Shown piece by piece: positions 1 through 9,481 of a DNA stretch of 64,000 bases (within the stretch, counting starts at the first letter, position 1; every line of letters begins with the position of its first letter). Source of the stretch: Tillandsia leiboldiana. Taxonomy: Eukaryota; Streptophyta; Magnoliopsida; Poales; Bromeliaceae. The DNA lies in the NCBI GenBank assembly GCA_029204045.2, contig CM055067.1:26548838-26612837 (forward strand), read 5' to 3'. Below the pieces are notes generated by a model that saw only the letters and a list, made by a program, of their open reading frames with translations, did not search any database and was not told where the DNA came from. The position numbers and the translations under genes are program-made.

Positions 1-167
1 GAGGACCCGGGATTCCCACTTATTGATCACTGTTGCGTCTACTGCTTCTGGAGGTAATTGTGGCGCGTTGGCGGGGTTTGTGCACATTTTGGACACAAGT
101 GATGGACTTCGGGCTTATAAGGAGATCCCGTGGGAATTTGGAAGACCCGTCGGGTGTTTAGAAGTGG

Positions 168-382
168 TTTCGCGCGATTCAGATGTCAAAATTGGACTCC
201 GGACGAAGTTTGGATAAAGGATTACCTCTCTGGTCGCCTTCGGGAATATTTAGAGTTGGAATTTAGCAAATCATACTTCAGGTTTGGACCCGGCGGGGAA
301 AATCGGATCGAGTGGGCATTCGGCAAATTTTCGGATGAGAATGTGGAGAAACTGACATCGTTTTCGGATTCAGCGCGCGAAA
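168..382 (+). promoter_or_regulatory. Two E2F-like sites in LTR-0 U3
   Basis: TTTCGCGC occurs at 168-175 and in reverse at 375-382. Both lie in blocks conserved with the U3 of other gypsy LTRs (16019-16026 and 16225-16232 in gypsy-1; 35387-35394 and 42908-42915 in gypsy-3; 58117-58124 in gypsy-E). TTTSGCGC is the known plant E2F consensus; a regulatory role here is inferred. Confidence 0.45.
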
Positions 383-829
383 TCGCTAAGTTTGGACTAT
401 TTACTTGTTTGATTTGGAGCCCGGATGAAGGGCACGCTTTTCGAGGCGCGTGCACGGATCCCGAGGTGCGGCACGCTTTTCAAGGCGGAGTCGCGCGGCT
501 CGGAGCGCGGCGGCGCACTGCGCGAGGCGCGCAGGCGCCTCGGGAACGCGCTCCTGCGCGGGTGACGCAGGGGTCGCCACGTGGCGGGCCCCCGTTGGCG
601 CCCGCGCGGAAGGGGAGCGGGGGCTACGGTGTGGCGCTCGCGGTGTCCCGCGCGCATGCAGCGCGCGGGTGCGGCGCCTGCGTGGCACGCGGTGACGCGT
701 GCCGCGTGGCGCTGTGGGCGCGCGCGTGGACCGGGCGCGCGCGCCCATGTGCTGTGGACCGGGGGGAGGGAGGCTCCCCATTGGCTGCCGCGGTGGACCT
801 GGGCTGTGGACCGGGTCCGTGGACCATCT

Positions 830-930
830 CCCTCTTCCCCTTTTTTCTTCTTCTTCTTCTTTCTCCCCCGCGCCATTTTCTCCTCTTTTCTTTCTTTCTT
901 CTCCACCCGAGCGAGAGAGGGAGTGAGGAG
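830..930 (+). promoter_or_regulatory. Pyrimidine-rich core promoter / leader start of LTR-0
   Basis: A CT-rich stretch (TTCTTCTTCTTCTTTC and similar) is followed by a purine-rich run and lies just after the GC-rich U3 with CACGTGG. The same order occurs in the gypsy-1 and gypsy-E LTRs on the minus strand (about 15480-15560 and 51210-51290). No clear TATA box is present, so transcription may start from a Y-patch-type promoter. The start site is inferred. Confidence 0.35.
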
Positions 931-1139
931 GGAATTTTTGGGTGGCGCGGCGGTGCGCCGTGGACCTCGCGAAGCGCGCGAGGTGTCCCAAGAAGGCGGT
1001 TGGGCGGCGCGACGCGGACGAGGTAGGTCCCACGTGTTATTCTTGCGGTATTTTGGCACAGTTTTGGAGCGTCCTTTTGGACATTGGATTTGACCCCTTA
1101 CTCTCGTCTGTGATAGGGACCGTGTTTTATTACTCCGTT

Positions 1140-1370
1140 TTGCGTGTGGACCCCGACGGTGTGCACCGTTTTGAGTGCGGACTCTTTTTTGCGCGCGGGT
1201 TTCGGCACCGTGCACCGTTTTGCGTGCGGACTCCTTTTTGCGCGCGGGTTTCGGCACCGTGTTTCGTTTTGCGTGCGGACTTCGTTTTGCGCGCGGGTTT
1301 CGGCACCGTGCTCCGTTTTGCGTGCGGACTCCGGCGGTGTGCACCGTTTTGCGTGTAGCTTGTTGTGCGA
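1140..1370 (+). repeat. Leader tandem repeat of LTR-0 (about 30-55 bp units)
   Basis: Tandem units contain GTGCGGACTC, then GCGCGCGGGTTTCGGCACCG, then TGCACCGTTTTGC. Related units occur in reverse at 14937-15283, 50700-51010 and 57110-57395. The array opens long cysteine- and arginine-rich ORFs on both strands that differ from copy to copy and are not genes. Confidence 0.8.
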
Positions 1371-1893
1371 GCTCGGATTGAGTCGTGCTTTTACTCTCTT
1401 TGGATCTACGCATCGCAAGGATTACCGTCGTGTTTTTCGGGGAATTTGCTGAGATCCGCCCGAAGGTATACTTCTTTCCCCTTTACTGTGCGGCGTATTA
1501 CAGCTGTGTTTGTTCTGGACTTTCGCGCTCACCGTGTTGTGGAATTTGTAACTCGGCCTCCGGGATTCGGATTTTGGCGTGCAGGTACTCGTTTCGAAGG
1601 GCTCGACGCGACGATCGCGTCCGTATTTTTGGTGGATTTTTCTGAGTCCGTTCTGTAGGTGAAAATTTCACATCTTCAGGGCTGGTTCCGGCAGTTGGTG
1701 TATACTTGGATATTTTAGCATAAAGTGTAACCTTGGACCTTTTGTTGTACCCAGGAGGGTTCGCGAGTATTTTTGGAACACTGCTAGGAGCCGAGGTTTG
1801 CGAGACTTGTACCGTGGTTACGGGTTCAGCTGATTGTGCGTGCAAGTGGCCACGCTCTTCACCGACTCCAGGTTTGCCTTGGATTGAGCACTT

Positions 1894-1908
1894 CAGGTGG
1901 GTAAGCTT
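1894..1908 (+). promoter_or_regulatory. Putative 5' splice site inside LTR-0
   Basis: CAG then GTGGGTAAGC matches a plant donor and is preserved at the equivalent place in the other gypsy LTRs (minus-strand starts at 14880, 25036, 33786, 50645). With the acceptor at 3892 it would define a leader intron at 1897-3892. Inferred from sequence only. Confidence 0.45.
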
Positions 1909-2789
1909 AATTTAGTAACTGTATAAGATTTTTATATCATGGTGAATGTAAGGGCACATGTGGGGTTATCATCCCTCTATGATTGATAACAGGCGTATTT
2001 GATGTACAACCGATATGAGCGAGAGGTAAGCAAGGAATGGCCCACTTGGGTGAGATTGGTATACCATAGTAGGAATGTTTTAGCATGCTTTACTAATATA
2101 TGCTTCACCCACTGTTATTATTTCTGAGAACAAAGCATGCGTGCATGGACATGTAGTTAGGCCATCTTTTACCGCTGCACTACTTTTGGAACTTGACTTA
2201 GGAGAAACCATGTTATCCTTTCCTCCTTCTTTGTTAGTCAGGTGGTCTGTGTTGCTCAGGTTCGAGCAGGGGTGCTGGGTAGTGTAGTCGGGACTTGGTG
2301 TCTGGGACAGGTTGGATTAGTTGTGGGGCTTTGCGGCAACCGCGGATATTGGGCGGTTGACCGGACATTTATTTATGCACTAGATTGGGTATCTGATTTC
2401 TCTAGTGGATGGGTTTTCCCACTTTGATCAGAGTCATGATCCAGTCCTGCTGATTATGATACTTTTGTTACTGGATACTGAGATACTTTACTCGTGTGGG
2501 TCGCTCCCCTCGAGTGCCACTCCGGAGTACGCGGCAGACAGACTTTGAGTCCTTGAGACTCCTTTGCTTCGGTGTTATGCGTAGGCTGGCATACCCGTCG
2601 CGGCAGGCAGAGCAGGCAGTACCAGTGTCTACTGGTGGCATTAGATTGGGCTTATTACAGGCTTTTGCTTTATAGTTGCGTTCGTGTCAGGGGGACCGAG
2701 TGGAGTTTAGTGGCGGTGTTTGGACCAGTGCTAGTGTTGTTGGGAACCGTTTGGGGGTACGGTGGTCCCAAGGTCATTGTGGGTTGTTG

Positions 2790-3310
2790 ACCGTTATAGG
2801 TAGGCATAGGCAGGCAGAGCAGGCATGGCAGGCATAGTAGGCATAGGCAGGCAGGGTAGGCATAGGCAGGCAGAGCAGGCATGGCAGGCATAGGCAGGCA
2901 GAGCAGGCATAGTAGGCATAGGCAGGCAGGGCAGGCATAGGCAGGCATGGCAGGCATAGGCAGGCATAGCAGGCATAGGCAGGCATGGCAGGCAGGCAGA
3001 GCAGGCATAGTAGGCATAGGCAGGCAGGGCAGGCATAGGCAGGCATGGCAGGCATAGGCAGGCATAGCAGGCATAGGCAGGCATGGCAGGCAGGTAGGCA
3101 TGGCAGGCATAGTAGGCATAGGCAGGCAGGGCAGGCATAGGCAGGCAGAGCAGGCATGGCAGGCATAGGCAGGCAGAGCAGGCATGGCAGGCATAGGCAG
3201 GCATAGCAGGCATAGGCAGGCATGGCAGGTAGGCCGGCATAGCAGGCATAGGCAGGCATAGGCAGGCATAGCAGGCATGGCAGGCATAGCAGGCATGGCA
3301 GGCATAGCAA
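2790..3310 (+). repeat. GGCAGGCATA minisatellite inside LTR-0
   Basis: About 520 bp of hierarchical tandem repeats are built from 10-bp GGCAGGCATA and GGCAGGCAGAGCA-like units. The array sits where other LTRs of this type carry unique sequence between the block with the tract GGCAGGCAGAGCAGGCAG (2606-2623) and the block around 3312 (gcttagtggcttgatagctg). Seeds resembling the unit flank it, so local slippage is a likely origin. It opens ORFs of up to 254 codons of Pro-Ala-Met-Cys repeats on the minus strand, which are not genes. Confidence 0.9.
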
Positions 3311-3866
3311 GCTTAGTGGCTTGATAGCTGTTGAGAGGGTCCAACTTCTTTTTATACGTCTTTACGGCTTTGGTTAGCTTTTTGTCTTTTGAGGACTTGG
3401 TGGGCAGACCGTCGGTCCTGGCGGTGGTACCCACTGAGAACTCCCTCCTTTGGTGTAGTTCTCACACCCTCTGGGGTTCTCCCCCTTCTTTTCCTTCATC
3501 TCCTTTGTTTTGCAGAGTCTTAGCGGGTGTTGCTGATTCTGCGGTTGTTGATCGAGGCGAGGGAGTCGCGAGCTAGATCGCTACCCATGTTTGGAGAGTA
3601 GCGGTACCCCTTCAGAGGAGAGCTTCAGTAGATTAGTTGTTTTATTTCCTCTTTTGAGAGACTGATGTAGTGAGGATATGATATGTATTGAGAGCCTGTA
3701 CACTGATGTATTTATTGGAGATACCTTCCGGTAGAGCTATGAGTTTTGTGTCTGGGGATGTTGTACTATTATCATTTTTTTGGGAGGTGGTCATTATTGT
3801 ATTATATTCAGTTGTACAGTGGTTGTTTTTAGTTATTCAGCAGTTTTATCTTTTAGCTCTGATATC

Positions 3867-3893
3867 TGTTAGCTGTAGCACTTTTCTTGCAGG
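3867..3893 (+). promoter_or_regulatory. Putative 3' splice site near the LTR-0 3' end
   Basis: A pyrimidine-rich stretch ends in CACTTTTCTTGCAG followed by GT, about 87 bp before the LTR end. The position is matched in the other LTRs (minus-strand acceptors at 13166, 23569, 31707, 48927). It pairs with the donor at 1897. Confidence 0.45.
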
Positions 3894-3905
3894 TAGGACG
3901 CTTCG

Positions 3906-3970
3906 CCTATGCGGAGTTTGGCATAGGTGGCGGATCTGTTGGCGAGCCCGGGTCGCAGTTTCGACCCCGG
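3906..3970 (+). other. Two U5-end hairpins in LTR-0
   Basis: CCTATGC (3906-3912) pairs with GCATAGG (3921-3927). CCCGGGTCG (3947-3955) pairs with CGACCCCGG (3962-3970) around the loop CAGTTT with one mismatch. The equivalent hairpins in other LTR subfamilies have different stem sequences but still pair. Confidence 0.6.
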
Positions 3971-3979
3971 GGCGTGACA

Positions 3980-6900
3980 CGGAAGGTGAAGATTTTGTTT
4001 TAGCCTACCACAGACTTTTGAGGGATTCAAAGAAACTGGCTAAGCAAAACAAGAGTTTGAGAGGGAGATTGCATGATCTCGAAGAAGAAGCAAAAAGGGC
4101 AACTTCTCTCTCAAACGCTCTTGAAGTGGAAAGGGAAAATCTGATAAAAGTAAATGTTTCCCTTCAAGAGTCCAATGAGCTTTTTGAGAAGGAACATACA
4201 AAACTGGTGGATAAAGCGGATCACTTCTCAAAGCTCTACAACGAGGCTCGACAGAATAACCTGGAAATGACAAAGACCATTTTCCAACTCAAGGATGACT
4301 TGCAGCGATTCTCTTCTGGAAGGAGTAAGTTGGATAAGCTTCTTGGTCTTGGTCAATCAAATCGGTTCGGCCTCGGGTACACTCAAACTGAAAATAGTCC
4401 AAGTTCGAGTGGGACAGTCTTTGTGCCCCAGTCGGTATCTCCTCCTCCGACACCGCAACTAACGACAAGCAACGACAACAAGCCTACTTCATCCTCCTCG
4501 GGATCGTCAAGTACTAAGGTATGTTTTCGTTGTGGTATTTTAGGGCACATAAGGAGAAATTGCAAGATGGGAGCCAAACGCTCAACTCAAGCACCTCTTG
4601 CAACGACTACCAAAAAGGCGCCTCCCCGGAATTCAAAGCAAAACTTTTCAAATGAAAAGAGCCTTGGTAGTTCACCGCGCAAGACGACATCATCAAGAAG
4701 CAGCAATCGATCTGACAAGACGCCTTCACCTAGGAGAATAACCTCACGACCATTACCGACGCATTCCAAAAAGGTTTGGGTGCGCAAAGGTGAAATTTAC
4801 CCTTGTCTTGTTACCAATGTTTCCTTGCATGCATATGATAGTTCGTCTTGGTATCTGGATAGCGGTTGTTCCCGTCACATGACCGGTGACAAAAATAGTT
4901 TTCAAATCTTTGAGAAAAACTCCGGAGGACTCGTTGTTTTCGGAGACGGTCGATCTTCCAAAATTGTTGGAAAAGGAACAGTAGCTATTCCAGATGGCCC
5001 GGTTCTAAATAATGTGCTATATGTAGAAGGCCTTAAGACTAACCTCATTAGCATAAGTCAACTTTGCGACAATGGTTTTTCAGTTAACTTTTCATCTGTT
5101 GAATGTGTTGTAACTGATAAGGACCATGTATTCTTTTTAAAGGGGGTTAGATCTGAAAACAACTGTTATGTTGTTCCTAGTAAAACTTCTGAAAATTGTA
5201 ACTTAGCCTCTTTGAATAATGAAACACTTTGGCATGAAAGGCTAGGTCACATAAATTTTAAGGAACTTGCTAGAATTTCAAACAAGGACGTGGTCAAGGG
5301 GGTTCCAAAACTTTTACTTAAACAAAACATTGTGTGCGGCGGTTGTCAAAAGGGAAAACAGTCCAGGACAGCACACAAGAACTTGAACCACGTTGGTACA
5401 AAACGGCCTTTGGAACTTTTACACATGGATTTAATGGGGCCAACCCGTCAACCATCTTTGGGAGGTAAATGGTATATTTTCTTATTGGTTGATGATTTCT
5501 CTCGGTATTCTTGGGTAGCATTTTTAAAAGAGAAAGCTGATACTTTTGATTCTTTTCACGAGATTTGCCATCATATTATGATTGAAAAGAATGAAAAGAT
5601 CATTCGTGTTAGAAGTGATAGAGGTGGAGAATTCGTCAACTCTAAATTCATTGACTTTTGCACTTCAAACGGTATTAAGCATGAATTCTCAGCACCCTAT
5701 ACACCTCAACAGAATGGTGTTATCGAGCGCAAAAACAGGGTTGTTCAAGAGATGGCACGTGTTATGCTTCACAGCCGGAACTTACCGCTACATTTTTGGG
5801 CTGAAGCTGTGAACACTGCAATCTATGTAATTAATCGAGTTTATTTGCACCTGGGAACGTTAAATACACCATATGAACTATGGTGTGGTAGAAAACCCAA
5901 CATCAAATATTTTCGTATCTTTGGGAGTCGGTGTTATGTTTTGTGTGACCGCGAAAATCTTGGAAAATTTGACTCTCGAAGTGACGAAGGGATTTTCTTG
6001 GGTTATTCTACAACAGTAGAGCATATCGAGTATTTAACTTGGAATCTAAGACGATCGTAGAATCGATAAATGTTAAAGTAGATGAAGCTTTTCACTTTGC
6101 ATCTGAAAAAATCTACCCTCGATATCTCTCTAGATGATGATACACCTTCCATTGCATCTTCTCATGATAATACTTCCAATATTAATGATGCATCTAATGG
6201 TTCTTCAAGTTTATCTGATGTGCAGGATTTGTCTCATGTACCTCCGAGTACTCCATTACCTCAAACTTTACGCATCTCCAAGGATCATCCTGAAACAAAC
6301 ATCATTGGAGACCCACAAGAAGGAGTTAGAACTCGGAGGCAGTTGGTTTGTGGATTCGCTTGCTACGTATCTTTATTCGAACCAAAGAATATAGATGAAG
6401 CTCTTCAGGATGACTACTGGATTAAGGCAATGCAGGAAGAGCTCCATCAATTTGAGCGAAACAAAGTCTGGGAATTAACGAAGCCTCCAAAGCAACACAA
6501 TGTGATAGGTACCAAATGAATTTTCAAGAATAAGAAAAATGAGGATGGTACTATCATCAGGAACAAGGCACGATTAGTTGCTCAAGGCCACTCTCAAGTA
6601 GAAGGTATAGACTTTGATGAAACTTTCGCCCCTGTAGCTAGACTCGAGTCCATTCGTATACTATTTGCTATTGCTTGTCATTTTAAAATCAAATTATTTC
6701 AAATGGACGTTAAGAGCGCGTTTCTAAATGGGTTTTTAAATGAGGAAGTTTATGTGGCTCAACCGAAAGGTTTTGTAGACCATAAACAACCTAACCATGT
6801 TTTTCGTTTGAAAAGGGCTCTTTACGGTCTGAAACAAGCACCGCGAGCATGGTACGAAAGGTTGACAAAGCACCTTTTGGAGAAGGGCTATACTCGACGG

Positions 6901-7908
6901 GGAGCTGACAGGACTCTCTTTGTGAAGCATTATCAAAACAATTTCATTGTAGCACAAATCTATGTCGATGACATTGTATTTGGCGCAACAAGAGATAATG
7001 ATGCTTCTAAATTCGCGGAGACCATGGAAAGTGAATTTGAGATGTCCATGATGGGCGAATTGACTTATTTTCTTGGATTGCAAATTAAACAAAATGATGA
7101 AGGTATTCACTTGTGTCAATCCAAGTATGCAATGGAGTTGGTTAAAAAGTTTGACTTAGAAAATTCGAAGGATTTTCCGACTCCAATGGGAACTAGCCAC
7201 AAGGGACTTGGAAGTGAATCACATAGTGAGAATGTAGACGAGAAACTGTATCGAAGTATGATTGGAAGTCTACTTTACCTCACGGCTAGTCGCCCGGATA
7301 TATCCTTTAGTGTTGAGATTTGCGCGAGATATCAATCAGCACCAAAGGAGGTTCACCTGAAAGCGGTGAAAAGGATCATCCGGTACATCAAAGGATCAAT
7401 TAATTTCGGAATTTGGTATCCTATGGGAACTAGTTTGGATATTGTTGGATACTCAGATGCCGATTGGGCAGGATCAGTGGATGATCGGAAAAGCACGAGT
7501 GGTGCATGCTTCTATCTTGGCCATTGCCTTGTTGCATGGCACAGTAAAAAGCAGAATTGCATAGCACTCTCGACTGCCAAAGCGGAATACATTTCAGTGG
7601 GTAGTTGTTCAACCCAACTCATTTGGATGAAAAATGTGTTGAGCGACTTCCGGATTTCAGCATCTTCGGTAACAATTCTTTGTGACAACACTAGTGCTCT
7701 AAACATTTCCAAAAACCCTGTGTTGCACTCTAGAACAAAACACATTGAACTTAGATATCATTTTCTTAGAGAGCTAGTTGAATCAAATACTCTTCAACTT
7801 TCATATATTTCAACTGAAGATCAATTAGCTGACATGTTAACAAAACCTTTGGATCAAAAACGTTTTATTCATTTGCGTAAAGCAATTGGAATGCTTTCCT
7901 TGAAATAA
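3980..7908 (+). pseudogene. Copia-A gag-pol polyprotein, 5'-truncated and broken
   Basis: A Lys/Glu-rich coiled-coil gag segment (about 4010-4330) is followed by a CX2CX4HX4C zinc knuckle CFRCGILGHIRRNC (about 4522-4563), an aspartic protease around WYLDSGCSRHMTG (about 4849), and the pre-integrase zinc motif HERLGH with CGGC (about 5233-5345). The integrase core follows with Asp in HMDLMGP, Asp in RSDRGGEF and Glu in QQNGVIERKNR. RT carries YVDD (about 6961). RNase H includes YSDADWAG and ends at LSLK and a TAA at 7906-7908. Breaks: the reading frame shifts near 6014 and back near 6115, and an in-frame TGA at 6517-6519 lies just before IFKNK at the start of RT. Upstream codons are replaced by LTR-0, so the apparent start at 3688 is false. 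It encoded the replication enzymes and is unlikely to make a whole polyprotein now. Confidence 0.93.
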
Positions 7909-8845
7909 ACTTCTTTTTGAAACTTTTGCTTAGGTTAGGTTTTGTTTTTGTGTTTTTGTTCTTTATCTATGTTTATACATAGTACATTAATTGAGCATGT
8001 GTATTATTGACTTTACTTGCATCCTTTCATATAATTAGCTATTTATTATGCTTTGGATATCATAATAATTCAGTTGATGCATTGATCATTTATTTAAATT
8101 AAACCATTTTTAATTGATCAAAGTCAATTTCTCTCTCAATGATCTCTTGGTATTGTTTTTATCTTATTTGACTATTTAGTTGAGTATGAATTCGAGATCA
8201 ATCCTTGGTTGAATACTTTATATCTTAAATTAATTGATAGCCAATTGAGGGGGAGTCAAAGAAAAGTAAAATGCTCAAAAGATGTGGAAAGAGTTACATC
8301 CCAATGAGGAGTGTGAAAACTACCACCACATGGAGGAAAGAGCTACCACCTCGGTCGTCCGAGTACTGTGTGCAGCTACCACATGTATACCAAGCATGGG
8401 TTTGTAATTTTTGATTAAATAAAATGCATGATTGAAATACTTGACACCGTCAAATTTCAAGGTTGGTATAAGGTGGGTTTTGTAATGAAAGATGCTCAAA
8501 GAGCCACTCTCTTCAACAGATTGACTAGATACATTATATAATTTATTTGGGATTTCAAACATCTATTGATCTTGGTAATTCATTTTCTTTACCATTTTAA
8601 TGATTTGATAAACGCCGTACTCATAAGATCATGATGGATGTGTTTGATCTTGATCAACTTTAAAAGTTTTAATTTCTATAAATTGTCTTGTCATTATTTG
8701 AATGTTATTGATAGATTTAAAATAATTTATTTCTCTTGACATGAAACGATGATTTTTGTTTAAAGTTGATGTGCTAAAATGCTTACATACTTTTTCTGGA
8801 TTTTATGGATTTTTTCTAAATTTTTCTGAAGAAAAAGTTGCAGCT
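7909..8845 (+). other. Copia-A spacer after pol, with first purine tract
   Basis: AT-rich DNA with no supported ORF. TTGAGGGGGAGT at 8245-8256 looks like the polypurine tract that directly precedes the 3' LTR in env-less copia elements. Copia-B has the same tract at 27385-27396. Short CTACCAC repeats occur near 8320-8380. Confidence 0.6.
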
Positions 8846-8957
8846 GATCCGGATCGGGTTAAGTGATCCGGATCCCGAACGCAGGCTTCTTCCTGCGGCT
8901 AGCCGATCCGGATCGGAATTTCGATCCGATCCGGATCACGGCTAGGGTTTTTATAAG
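8846..8957 (+). promoter_or_regulatory. Internal promoter upstream of the copia-A env-like ORF
   Basis: Four copies of the palindrome GATCCGGATC (8846-8855, 8865-8874, 8905-8914, 8928-8937) precede a TATA-like TATAAG at 8952-8957. A 6-bp hairpin CGCAGG/CCTGCG lies between at about 8880-8897. The same palindrome array precedes the LTR TATA box at 12208. Copia-B keeps the layout (27960-28069) with altered motifs. A CT-rich leader and an intron follow, then the ORF. Confidence 0.6.
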
Positions 8958-9072
8958 AACAAGAGGGTTTTGATTTCTTTTACCTTAATCTTTTGTTCTC
9001 AAGTCTCTAGAGCCTCTCTCTCTAGAATTCTTGCACCTTGGAGCTTTCCTAACCCAAGTTCTTCGAATCCAA

Positions 9073-9456
9073 GTAAGTTTTATTGATCAAAATCTCGTTT
9101 TTCACAGGTTTTCTCTTTTTTCTTCAAAACGTGATGACATTTTTCTATCCTTTTCGTTTGTGAATGGTTTTTGGTCAAATCTCTTTTGAAATAAGAACTC
9201 TGGGTAGATTAGTTTTGATTATATGCTAGCTATTCTCCTGATTAACGAATTTTTGGGCTTCGATTTCTAAAAATTCTGTTTTAGGGCATATAATAGGAAT
9301 TTTTGAAAAACATGCAATTGATCTATTTTTAAAATTCTTTTTGCAAAACTAATTTGATTCTTAGACCCTCTACATGATTATGATTGTTTGGGTACAATTT
9401 TTCAAATTTTTGAAAATTAACAATTTTTTCATGTGTTCTTGAGTTTGTCTTCACAG
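9073..9456 (+). other. Putative 5'-UTR intron of the env-like transcript
   Basis: Donor CAA then GTAAGT at 9073; acceptor TTTGTCTTCACAG ending at 9456. The sequence between is T-rich, as plant introns are. The ATG of the ORF is 25 bp past the acceptor. Copia-B has the same signals 383 bp apart (28188-28570), against 384 bp here. Confidence 0.6.
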
Positions 9457-9481
9457 GATACATTTTTCACTAGCGATCAAA

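Larger units (their letters stand above)
1..3979 (+). mobile_element. Ty3/gypsy LTR (LTR-0), nearly complete, 3' or solo LTR
   Basis: The first bases (GAGGACCCGGGATTCCC) match the start of the other gypsy LTRs here less the first few bases, so the window opens inside the LTR. It ends at 3979 with GGGGCGTGACA, the reverse complement of the TGTCACGCCCC ends seen at 13077, 20242, 31621, 39142 and 55245. No PBS follows; copia gag codons resume at 3980. It is therefore a 3' LTR of an element lying upstream, or a solo LTR, inserted in copia-A gag. The 5' third resembles the gypsy-1/E LTRs (E2F-like sites, CACGTGG, pyrimidine stretch, leader repeats). From about 1370 onward it resembles the gypsy-3/D LTRs. 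The upstream target duplication is out of view. All ORFs inside it look incidental. Confidence 0.88.

Noticed and set aside
397..1413. Arg-rich 338-codon minus-strand ORF and similar ones at 15303-15950, 25746-26674, 51102-52043, 57490-58458
   Set aside because: All lie antisense or sense to GC-rich U3/leader repeats of LTRs and differ between copies.
2670..3434. 254-codon minus-strand ORF of Pro-Ala-Met-Cys repeats
   Set aside because: Produced by the GGCAGGCATA minisatellite; three shifted frames give equally long products.
3688..3979. Upstream extension of the copia gag-pol ORF to a start at 3688
   Set aside because: The segment before 3980 is LTR-0 sequence that happens to be in frame; the true gag start is outside the window.
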